From Actinomycetota bacterium (GTDB lineage Bacteria > Actinomycetota > Humimicrobiia > Humimicrobiales > Humimicrobiaceae), in contig JAMCSM010000204.1 in assembly GCA_023380915.1 (NCBI GenBank), positions 1 to 6,527 of the forward strand: a DNA stretch of 6,527 nucleotides. Reading direction: 5' to 3'. This document shows positions 1-5,127 of the stretch, one piece after another. Each line of letters starts with the position of its first letter. Position 1 is the first letter of the stretch. The notes beneath the pieces were generated by a model that was given only the letters and a program-made list of their open reading frames with translations, had not been told where the DNA came from and searched no databases. The translations under genes and the position numbers were made by a program.

Positions 1-7
1 TAGGTTT

Positions 8-76
8 CTATGTATTTATCAATTTTAGGTAAATCCTTGAAGCTACAATATCTTCGCCACAAACTATAGTAAACAT
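8..76 (-). CDS. Possible start of a divergent DNA polymerase III delta-like gene, stopped by TAG
   Basis: Reading leftward from an ATG at 76-74 gives 22 residues, starting MFTIVCGEDIVASR and ending LINT, then TAG at 10-8. The short beta strand followed by GED and a helix resembles the N-terminus of DNA polymerase III delta (HolA-like) proteins, the clamp-loader subunit; in related small genomes I recall such a gene lying beside rpmF, but this is from memory. If it is that gene, the TAG makes it broken, misassembled or recoded, because only seven bases remain before the window edge. A promoter-like pair sits directly upstream. It could equally be a chance reading frame; the match is short and the function is not proven. 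Confidence 0.3.
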   Translation of the reverse strand: MFTIVCGEDIVASRIYLKLINT

Positions 77-82
77 TTTTAT

Positions 83-111
83 ATGATATAATTGTTATTG
101 TATTAAATCAA
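83..111 (-). promoter_or_regulatory. Predicted leftward sigma70-type promoter next to the divergent ORF
   Basis: On the minus strand, TTGATT (111-106) and TATCAT (88-83) are separated by exactly 17 bases, matching the consensus at 4 of 6 and 5 of 6 positions. The -10 box ends six bases before the ATG at 76, so a transcript would start at or beside the start codon. The -10 overlaps the rightward -10 of rpmF on the other strand. In such AT-rich DNA a chance match is possible. Confidence 0.35.
84..92 (+). promoter_or_regulatory. Extended -10 promoter element for rpmF
   Basis: TGATATAAT is a perfect TATAAT preceded by the TG dinucleotide of an extended -10 element. No good -35 is visible, which is usual for extended -10 promoters. 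Transcription would begin near position 99, giving a leader of roughly 24 bases before the rpmF ATG at 123. The identical 9-mer recurs upstream of rpsP (1415-1423). Confidence 0.6.
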
Positions 112-122
112 TATAGATAAAT

Positions 123-272
123 ATGGCACCATTACCAAAACGTAAACATTCAACTCGCAGAAAAGGAAAAAGATTGGCCAGTAAGCTTTATACTTTTCAG
201 AAACTGGTTGTTTGTCCGAACTGTCACAAAAAAAAGCTAGCACACAGTCTTTGCAAATATTGCGGTAAATAA
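123..272 (+). CDS. rpmF: 50S ribosomal protein L32 (bL32), zinc-ribbon type
   Basis: This 49-residue protein is a component of the large ribosomal subunit. It begins MAPLPKRKHSTRRKGKR, the very basic N-terminal arm typical of L32, and continues into a zinc ribbon with two CxxC pairs: C31/C34 and C44/C47. Having all four cysteines marks the zinc-binding form, as opposed to the cysteine-free paralogue some bacteria use under zinc limitation. The length is slightly below the usual 55-60 residues because the C-terminus stops right after the second CxxC. The ATG at 123 is the only sensible start; it is preceded by AT-rich sequence without a Shine-Dalgarno core, about 30 bases after a TATAAT. nusB follows after 96 bases. 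Identification is secure from the N-terminal arm and the cysteines. Confidence 0.95.
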   Translation: MAPLPKRKHSTRRKGKRLASKLYTFQKLVVCPNCHKKKLAHSLCKYCGK

Positions 273-282
273 AAATAATAAT

Positions 283-314
283 TACTTATTCTGTGCTTAA
301 ATTGAAAATAAGTA
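283..314 (+). repeat. AT-rich inverted repeat after rpmF
   Basis: TACTTATT (283-290) and AATAAGTA (307-314) are perfect 8-base inverted repeats around a 16-base loop. They start 10 bases after the rpmF stop. The stem has few GC pairs and no T-run follows, so it is not a convincing terminator. It may be a weak RNA structure or chance. Confidence 0.25.
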
Positions 315-335
315 TATTCAAGCCAAAATTTATAT

Positions 336-354
336 AGTCCCTTTTCTTGGGACT
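336..354 (+). promoter_or_regulatory. Small hairpin in the nusB leader
   Basis: AGTCCC (336-341) pairs with GGGACT (349-354) around the 7-base loop TTTTCTT. It is the most GC-rich stem in the rpmF-nusB gap and ends 14 bases before the nusB ATG. It is followed by TTCAAACTC and not a T-run, so it is a poor intrinsic terminator. It might attenuate transcription, stabilise the processed nusB mRNA, or be an RNase target. Its role is inference. Confidence 0.4.
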
Positions 355-368
355 TTCAAACTCTAAAA

Positions 369-746
369 ATGGACTCACGTCATCTTCAACGTATTAAAAT
401 CGTACAAAATCTTTTTGCCCACTGTTTTAAAGTTCTACAAAATAATTTGCCTTATCCTGATGATAAAAAAACGAACGCTATCCTGAAGAAATTACCTAAA
501 ATTGATAAATACATAGAAACCTATGCGCCACGATATCCTTTGGCTAATATTTCTAAGACGGATCTTTCTATTTTAAGGCTAAGCATTTATGAACTTTTAT
601 ATGAAAAACGTTTGCCTACAAAAGTTGTGATAAATGAAGCAATTGAACTAGCTAAAGATATGTCCGGTGAAAAATCTTACGCTTTTATCAATGCAGTATT
701 AGGTAAATTATTAATAAAAGATAATGAAACCCCTAAATCATCTTGA
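369..746 (+). CDS. nusB: Transcription antitermination factor NusB
   Basis: This is a 125-residue, all-helical NusB-family protein. NusB binds boxA RNA with S10 (NusE) and promotes complete transcription of rRNA operons in the cytoplasm. Family hallmarks visible are the basic N-terminal helix (MDSRHLQRIKIVQNLF), the central D65-x2-ILR-x-SIYELL helix (about 65-78), then PTKVVINEAIELAK (about 83-96) and the closing YAFINAVLGKL helix (about 104-114). The protein is a little shorter than the usual 130-140 residues, with a reduced middle segment. The ATG at 369 is chosen because the protein begins directly with the conserved helix; there is no Shine-Dalgarno sequence. Its last 23 bases overlap the start of rnc in another frame, which suggests translational coupling. 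Identification is strong from the C-terminal half. Confidence 0.93.
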   Translation: MDSRHLQRIKIVQNLFAHCFKVLQNNLPYPDDKKTNAILKKLPKIDKYIETYAPRYPLANISKTDLSILRLSIYELLYEKRLPTKVVINEAIELAKDMSGEKSYAFINAVLGKLLIKDNETPKSS

Positions 747-1413
747 AAAAAAAATTGGTATTATCTTTCAAAATAAGAAAATATTGCAAAATATTTTTAT
801 ACATAGATCTTATTTAAATGAGCACAAAAAAACGTCACTGATTTCAAATGAAAAGCTTGAATTTTTAGGAGACAGTGTATTATCGCTTGTAACTTCAGTA
901 TATTTATATAAAAATTATCCTTTTTTGGAAGAAGGCGATTATACCGAGATCAAAGCTGCAATAGTAAGGACTGAAAGTCTGGCCGAGGCAGCTCAAAAAC
1001 TTGAACTGGGTGACTATTTATATCTTTCCAAGGGTCAAGATAAGGAGATGGGCAGGACAAACAAAAATATACTGGCAGATTGTTTTGAAGCTTTAATTGC
1101 TGGTATATTTATCGATATCAACTTTGAGAAGGCATACGAATTTGTATTAAATTATCTTTTTAAGGAAAAATTAGAATTTATCGTAAAAAACAAATTATAC
1201 CTATCTCCCAAAAGTCGTCTTCAGGAGGTAACTCAAGCCAAATATAAAATAATACCGAAATATGAGGTAATGGAAGAAAACGGACCGGAACACAATCGTA
1301 TATTTAAAGTAGGTGTCAAAATCAACCATAAACTTATAGGTACAGCAGAAGGTCGCTCCAAAAAAGAAGCGGAAGAAAAAGCGGCAAAAATAGCCCTGAA
1401 TATCATAAAATAA
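724..1413 (+). CDS. rnc: Ribonuclease III
   Basis: This 229-residue enzyme cleaves double-stranded RNA in a magnesium-dependent reaction; in bacteria it separates rRNA precursors and processes structured mRNAs. The catalytic domain (about 1-150) carries the signature NEKLEFLGDSVL at 42-53, giving acidic residues E43, E46 and D50, and the second site D119-x2-E122 in ADCFEALIAG. All expected catalytic acids are therefore present. A double-stranded RNA-binding domain follows (about 161-229), with the SRLQE helix, the GPEHNRIF loop and the final GRSKKEAEEKAAKIAL helix. Full length matches the family. The ATG at 724 lies inside the end of nusB (23-base overlap), and no Shine-Dalgarno is seen, so coupling to nusB translation is likely. 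A run of nine A residues at 746-754 falls in codons 8-11. Confidence 0.97.
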   Translation: MKPLNHLEKKIGIIFQNKKILQNIFIHRSYLNEHKKTSLISNEKLEFLGDSVLSLVTSVYLYKNYPFLEEGDYTEIKAAIVRTESLAEAAQKLELGDYLYLSKGQDKEMGRTNKNILADCFEALIAGIFIDINFEKAYEFVLNYLFKEKLEFIVKNKLYLSPKSRLQEVTQAKYKIIPKYEVMEENGPEHNRIFKVGVKINHKLIGTAEGRSKKEAEEKAAKIALNIIK

Positions 1414-1414
1414 C

Positions 1415-1423
1415 TGATATAAT
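1415..1423 (+). promoter_or_regulatory. Extended -10 promoter element for rpsP
   Basis: TGATATAAT begins two bases after the rnc stop codon and is identical to the 9-mer upstream of rpmF. It is a perfect TATAAT with an extended TG. The best -35 candidate, CTGAAT at 1396-1401, is poor. Predicted transcription starts near 1430, leaving a leader of under 20 bases before the rpsP ATG at 1448. rpsP may therefore be transcribed separately from nusB-rnc. Confidence 0.55.
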
Positions 1424-1447
1424 ATAAGCTTAAGTTATTTTGAATAT

Positions 1448-1705
1448 ATGCCAGCCACAATTAGACTAATGAGAATAGGTAAAAAAAATCAGCCGAGTTA
1501 TAGAATCATAGTCATAGATAAGAGAAAAAAACGCAATGGAACCTATATTGAACAAATTGGATTTTATAATCCGCTGACAAACCCTGCTTCGCTCCAATTG
1601 GATGAAAAAAAAGTAGAAGACTGGATAAATAAAGGAGCTTTAGTATCGGATGGATTAAACAAATTGCTTGCAAAAAATAAACTGCTTAGATCAAAAAGGA
1701 TTTGA
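1448..1705 (+). CDS. rpsP: 30S ribosomal protein S16 (bS16)
   Basis: This 85-residue protein of the small ribosomal subunit contributes to 30S assembly. The N-terminal family signature is clear: IRLMRIGKKNQPSYRIIVID (about 5-24), followed by GTYIEQIGFYNPL (about 31-43) and the later W-x-x-KGALVSD segment (about 59-68) that precedes the final helix. Length is normal for the family. The ATG at 1448 is the start that gives the canonical MPATIRL beginning; no Shine-Dalgarno lies upstream, but an extended -10 does. In many bacteria rpsP is followed by khpA, rimM, trmD and rplS; here it is followed at once by a gene on the opposite strand, and its last 15 bases overlap that gene's end. Confidence 0.97.
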   Translation: MPATIRLMRIGKKNQPSYRIIVIDKRKKRNGTYIEQIGFYNPLTNPASLQLDEKKVEDWINKGALVSDGLNKLLAKNKLLRSKRI

Positions 1706-1706
1706 T
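1690..1706. terminator. Weak hairpin spanning the overlapping rpsP and pilO stop codons
   Basis: ATCAAA (1690-1695) and TTTGAT (1701-1706) form a 6-base inverted repeat around AAGGA. Both stop codons lie within it: rpsP TGA at 1703-1705, and pilO TGA read on the minus strand at 1693-1691. TTTTA follows on the plus side, so it could act as a weak rightward terminator. The stem is AT-rich, and part of the symmetry is forced by two TGA stops meeting tail to tail. Confidence 0.3.
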
Positions 1707-2374
1707 TTTACCGGATAATTCATAATCTCGCTTTCATTCGATTTCACCTCAAGTTTTACCTTTTGCATTATCTTTTCAATTAATTTTTTATCTGCGTTCG
1801 AGAATGGTTTCAATGCCTGATCACTCGGACCCTTTCCGCTATAGAAATTTAAGGCTAATGTCGTACCTGAAAAAGAACCCTGCTGATAATCAATATTATC
1901 AATTGTGATTAACCTACCGCCTCCAAAATTATAATTTTCCAGAAAGGTGACAAAGGAATTAATATCTCCCTGACCTGATATCGAGATAGATAATTTACCC
2001 GGATTAGAATTGGCGATAGATATTGTATATGACGTAATTATAAAATTTGTTTGCTCTGATAGTTTCTCCAAAGCAACAATTATTGAAAAAAAGTCTTCTT
2101 CGTTTGGTACAAGTTGAGCTAATATTGCATTTGCCTGATCGAGATCTATCTCATTTTTTAGCACCTGGTCCTTATATTCAATTAGTGATTTTTTACTTTC
2201 TAAATCACTTAAATCTCTATTGAGAGATTCTATATTATCGATACCGGTTTTATACTGTCTGGTAAAGAAATAGATGCTTAAGAGGTAACATATTACTAAT
2301 ATCGCTAAGGTAACCAAATAGATTAAATTGTTTTTAATTATCCTTTTTATTTGATAATCCAGTTTAAGGTTCAT
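1691..2374 (-). CDS. pilO: Type IV pilus inner-membrane assembly protein, PilO-like
   Basis: This 227-residue protein has the PilO layout: a short cytoplasmic N-terminus, one membrane helix (about 16-38), a charged coiled-coil stretch (about 40-80) and a periplasm-like, ferredoxin-type domain starting near LVPNEEDFFSIIVALEKLSE (about 88-107). PilO pairs with PilN and joins the PilM-bound platform to the pilus fibre. The sequence itself is weakly conserved, so the call rests on architecture and on its position after pilM and pilN. Its ATG at 2374 lies 11 bases inside the end of pilN, indicating coupling. The C-terminal tail after about residue 182 is lysine-rich and may be lineage-specific. 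No pilP or pilQ follows; the gene ends in a tail-to-tail overlap with rpsP. Confidence 0.82.
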   Translation of the reverse strand: MNLKLDYQIKRIIKNNLIYLVTLAILVICYLLSIYFFTRQYKTGIDNIESLNRDLSDLESKKSLIEYKDQVLKNEIDLDQANAILAQLVPNEEDFFSIIVALEKLSEQTNFIITSYTISIANSNPGKLSISISGQGDINSFVTFLENYNFGGGRLITIDNIDYQQGSFSGTTLALNFYSGKGPSDQALKPFSNADKKLIEKIMQKVKLEVKSNESEIMNYPVKSNPF

Positions 2375-2939
2375 TTAAGTTTATAAATACGCCGCTCAAT
2401 TGTAACTTATAAGAACTTTGTGTATTGATTTTTTGATTATAGGCGCTGAAATTACTAAGTACCAGTTTATTAAAGTTCTTTAAAAACGAATCTCCTTCGG
2501 CAAATTTCAAAAAAGATAAAAATGCCTTGTAGTCGGTAAAGCTCACCGTGAAATTGACTGTCCTCGATTTATCGACTGAGACCGAATCAAGATTGGCAGC
2601 GGGAGTAGAGGACTTCAAACTATCTTTTAGTAGATTGTAATATGGCAGGAAATTTACATCTTGCTCAAGGATATCTGAGAGTTGTTTTTCTTTATTTTGA
2701 AAAACTGTAAATTTAGCTTCCGTTTGCTTATTTTGCAACAAAAATTCCATATAACTCTTTTTTTGATTATTGAGAGTGTCAATGTCTTTTTTCTGCTTAT
2801 TCAAAAATACAAGGAAGGTAAAGTAAGTAACGACAAACAAAATAAGCATAAGTACGATCACTACTTTAACCTTAGCCAATTTTTTCTCCAGGTTTAGGTA
2901 TTTAGATTGTCTGACCAGTAAATTAATTCCTTTTTTCAT
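2364..2939 (-). CDS. pilN: Type IV pilus inner-membrane assembly protein, PilN-like
   Basis: This 191-residue, single-pass membrane protein starts MKKGINLLVRQ. The INLL segment (5-8) is the conserved PilN cytoplasmic motif that docks into PilM, although the usual following proline is valine here. A membrane helix spans about 24-47, followed by a lysine- and glutamine-rich coiled coil (about 48-90) and a compact C-terminal domain that resembles its PilO partner. The start is placed at the ATG at 2939, four bases after the pilM stop. A longer reading frame from TTG at 2960 would run into pilM and push the INLL motif inward, so it is less likely. GGAAG lies 11 bases upstream, too far to be a convincing ribosome site. 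Start choice is good but not certain. Confidence 0.82.
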   Translation of the reverse strand: MKKGINLLVRQSKYLNLEKKLAKVKVVIVLMLILFVVTYFTFLVFLNKQKKDIDTLNNQKKSYMEFLLQNKQTEAKFTVFQNKEKQLSDILEQDVNFLPYYNLLKDSLKSSTPAANLDSVSVDKSRTVNFTVSFTDYKAFLSFLKFAEGDSFLKNFNKLVLSNFSAYNQKINTQSSYKLQLSGVFINLNEP

Positions 2940-2943
2940 TATT

Positions 2944-3969
2944 TTACAGGCTTCCGCCAATTACAGGCACAAATGAAGGCAATTCTTTTATTAACGAATC
3001 TATCATGCTTGATTTCCTAATATAAGGCTGTAAATCAATAGTGGCTGTTTTTACAGTCGTTAAGCTTTCGATTTTTTTATCTAATTGATTGATTTCTCCA
3101 GATTGATTGAAAATTAGAATCTCAGATATTTTTGCGTTGCCAAACTTTTGATTTACGGATGTGGCAAATTTTTGTATTTCATCGGATAAGGCAGATGCAG
3201 TAGGCGTCAGAATCTGATCTAGATCAACATTTGCTGCTTTGGTTAGCCCAATATTTTTTAACATATCTTTAGCCCGAGGTAAATCGATATTTACATCAGC
3301 CTGAGCTTCACGTAAAAAAATAGATAAACCTATTTTAAAATTGTGACAATCCAGAAGATTGTTTTTTTCATGACTAAAATAATAAAGTGAAGACGCAGAA
3401 TAGCCAAAATTAAGTAAAATCGTACCGGTTGAATCTGCTGTATTTTTTTTATAATAATTTGTCAAAAGTCTACCTGTCGCGCTAAGTTCATTTTCTATCG
3501 ACTCAGGATTAATGCCCGCCGACTCAATAGTTCTTTCGATCTTTTCAACCAAATTTTGTGGAGAGGCGATGATTAGTACTAAAAGCTTGTTTCTATTTTT
3601 ATCCTCAAGCAGGATTTCCAGATCAAGGGATGTTTCTTCAATTGGCATTGGTATAAACTGGTCAGCTTGATATCTGATCGCTGACAAGAGCTCCTTTTCT
3701 TTAAGACGTGGCATTTCAACAATCTGCGAATAAGTAAACGCATCGGGAACAACAACGTTTACAGGCTTATTTTCCAGTTTTAAGTTTAAGACAATTTTTT
3801 TTATTACCGAGGAGACTTCTTCAATCATTTTATCATTGTCGAGTTCATAGAATGGTGCGATGTTATTTTGCCGTCCCAAACCGACAATATCGATTTGCCC
3901 TCTGTTAATTACTGACTTAGCGATCTTAAGCGAATTTTCGCCTAAATGAATACAAAAATTATCTGCCAT
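2944..3969 (-). CDS. pilM: Type IV pilus assembly protein PilM, actin-like
   Basis: This 341-residue cytoplasmic protein of the FtsA/actin-like fold binds the PilN tail and links the assembly ATPase to the membrane platform. The strongest evidence is the PilM core motif at about 85-112, EMPRL...KELLSAIRYQADQFIPMPIEE in two adjoining parts. The C-terminal PVIGGSL resembles the closing segment where PilM proteins normally read GLALR. In the first nucleotide loop (FCIHLGENSLKIAK, 5-18) the usual acidic residue is H8, and in the second (TILLNFGYSAS, 183-193) it is N187, so nucleotide binding may be weakened. The ATG at 3969 gives the family-like beginning MADNFCIHLG; an upstream TTG at 4005 would add 12 atypical residues and lies in a promoter-like sequence. 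pilN starts four bases after its stop. Confidence 0.92.
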   Translation of the reverse strand: MADNFCIHLGENSLKIAKSVINRGQIDIVGLGRQNNIAPFYELDNDKMIEEVSSVIKKIVLNLKLENKPVNVVVPDAFTYSQIVEMPRLKEKELLSAIRYQADQFIPMPIEETSLDLEILLEDKNRNKLLVLIIASPQNLVEKIERTIESAGINPESIENELSATGRLLTNYYKKNTADSTGTILLNFGYSASSLYYFSHEKNNLLDCHNFKIGLSIFLREAQADVNIDLPRAKDMLKNIGLTKAANVDLDQILTPTASALSDEIQKFATSVNQKFGNAKISEILIFNQSGEINQLDKKIESLTTVKTATIDLQPYIRKSSMIDSLIKELPSFVPVIGGSL

Positions 3970-3976
3970 ATATATT

Positions 3977-4005
3977 AATATGATAAAAAGTTTGCTCGAA
4001 GTCAA
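3977..4005 (-). promoter_or_regulatory. Predicted sigma70-type promoter for pilM-pilN-pilO
   Basis: On the minus strand, TTGACT (4005-4000; 5 of 6 consensus) and CATATT (3982-3977; 4 of 6) are separated by 17 bases. The -10 box ends seven bases before the pilM ATG at 3969, so the predicted transcript would be leaderless or nearly so. The pair lies in the only sizeable gap of the pil cluster (3970-4019), after the last pilin gene. TATCAT (3985-3980) is an alternative -10 with a short 14-base spacer. Confidence 0.45.
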
Positions 4006-4019
4006 GTGGATACAAAATA

Positions 4020-4640
4020 TTACTCAGTTGGATAATTTCGCATTTTGATAAAAGTCTCGTAATTAAGAGAAATATTTTGTTCAGGCTGTGGAGCATTACA
4101 TGTCCCTGATGTTTCATTAATGTAACATATAGTAAAGCCGGCGTAAATAATCGGCGCTGAATATTGTCCTGCTTTTGTACAAGAAAAATTGATCGGCATA
4201 GGTGTGATTGCTACTTTTGCATTATTCAATTGACCTGTATTAAAACTTAAGGTAGGTGCAGGATTTGGAGCGGAGGATTTTGATACGCTTACATTGCCTA
4301 AGTTATAGGTAAACTGAAAAGAGTTGCCGTATTTATCATAAAATGTATCAACAGGGGTTGGAGTAGGAGTAATAGAATAATTTTGCGGGCTGCAGACGGC
4401 CGATCCAGCATTGGTGACAGTATATGCATAATCACGGATATCAGTCTCCATGATATTTAAGATCTGATCTCCTTGTCTTTTAACTTCAGTCAAGGCATAA
4501 ATCCGGTACTGCTGCCTAATAATGACAAACAAGATGGCAAATAAAGCAGGAAGTAGTAGACTGATAATCCCTACTACTACAACTGTTTCAATAAAAGTAA
4601 ATGCCGAATTATTTTTTTTAATATTGTTCTTGTACGTCAT
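4020..4640 (-). CDS. Prepilin-like minor pilin, GspJ/PilW-like
   Basis: This 206-residue secreted fibre subunit has a class III signal: a 13-residue leader with K4, K8 and K9 ending in alanine, then FTFIE with the expected glutamate at mature position +5 (E18), and a hydrophobic helix to about residue 41. The next segment, RQQYRIYALTEVKRQGDQILNIMETDIRDY, given here as its role and not as an exact match, is the amphipathic helix with an R-x-x-D pattern typical of PilW/GspJ minor pilins. The C-terminal domain has four cysteines (C83, C154, C172, C181), a TPTPTP stretch at 91-96 and many N/S/T residues, as in surface-exposed pilins. Its ATG overlaps the preceding gene by 23 bases. The class assignment is tentative; the prepilin nature is secure. 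Confidence 0.85.
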   Translation of the reverse strand: MTYKNNIKKNNSAFTFIETVVVVGIISLLLPALFAILFVIIRQQYRIYALTEVKRQGDQILNIMETDIRDYAYTVTNAGSAVCSPQNYSITPTPTPVDTFYDKYGNSFQFTYNLGNVSVSKSSAPNPAPTLSFNTGQLNNAKVAITPMPINFSCTKAGQYSAPIIYAGFTICYINETSGTCNAPQPEQNISLNYETFIKMRNYPTE

Positions 4641-5127
4641 ACTCTGTCGTCAATGGAATAGCATAGCTTGTGTTTAAATCACTCCAACTAACGGTGATAT
4701 TTGCCGTAACTTTAGTATTGGTTGCATCTGATATTAATGTTACCTGTCTTTTAAAAATTGGCGGATTTAACCCAAAGGAATTGCAATTGCCAAATGAATT
4801 TTGACCAACAACACTAGGACATCCGCTCGTACCTGGCCAGCATAAAATTGATTGATTTTGGGCATTTAACCAATCAAAACAATATTTAGTCCCGGGAGTA
4901 GAAGAAGCGAAACTTATAAAATAACTCCAATCATTTTCTTTTTGAGCGTTAAGCCATTCTGAAAGTTCTTCTCCATAGTGAGTAGCTATGATTTTATGTT
5001 CGTTATATTTCATATTTCTTAAGGCTGATATTGTCACCGATATAGCTATCACAAAAACAAGACTCAAAATAGAGATAAAAACTAGGACTTCAACTAAGGA
5101 AAATGCTTTCTTATGTAACATAATCAT
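4618..5127 (-). CDS. Prepilin-like minor pilin, GspI/PilV-like
   Basis: This 169-residue protein starts with a short basic leader (MIMLHKKA) followed by FSLVEVLVFISIL. The glutamate is at mature +5 (E13), and a membrane helix runs to about residue 35. SLVEVLV is characteristic of PilV/GspI-type minor pilins, and the following EELSEWLNAQKENDW segment (53-67) matches the helix plus DW ending often seen in such proteins. Four cysteines follow (C83, C96, C103, C115). The motif WLNAQ occurs twice, at 58-62 and 86-90. The start at 5127 is chosen because it forms ATGA with the stop of the upstream gene, a classic coupled arrangement; an ATG at 5121 would shorten the leader by two residues and is also possible. 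Confidence 0.85.
   Translation of the reverse strand: MIMLHKKAFSLVEVLVFISILSLVFVIAISVTISALRNMKYNEHKIIATHYGEELSEWLNAQKENDWSYFISFASSTPGTKYCFDWLNAQNQSILCWPGTSGCPSVVGQNSFGNCNSFGLNPPIFKRQVTLISDATNTKVTANITVSWSDLNTSYAIPLTTEYDVQEQY

Noticed and set aside
10..69. Short plus-strand ORF from the ATG at 10 (about 19 codons)
   Set aside because: Very short, no family resemblance, no start signal, and overlaps the better leftward reading.
302..336. Possible promoter for nusB (TTGAAA at 302, TATATA at 331)
   Set aside because: The spacing is 23 bases, outside the normal range; nusB can be read from the rpmF promoter.
1233..1460. 75-codon minus-strand ORF opposite the end of rnc and the start of rpsP
   Set aside because: It lies antisense to the strongly supported RNA-binding domain of RNase III, and its product has no recognisable features.
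2682..2897. 71-codon plus-strand ORF inside pilN
   Set aside because: Antisense to the membrane and coiled-coil part of PilN; the F/L/K-rich product is what the reverse of such a region gives.
3970..4005. TTG start of pilM at 4005
   Set aside because: The added 12 residues do not match PilM, and the sequence reads as a promoter; ATG at 3969 gives the conserved beginning.
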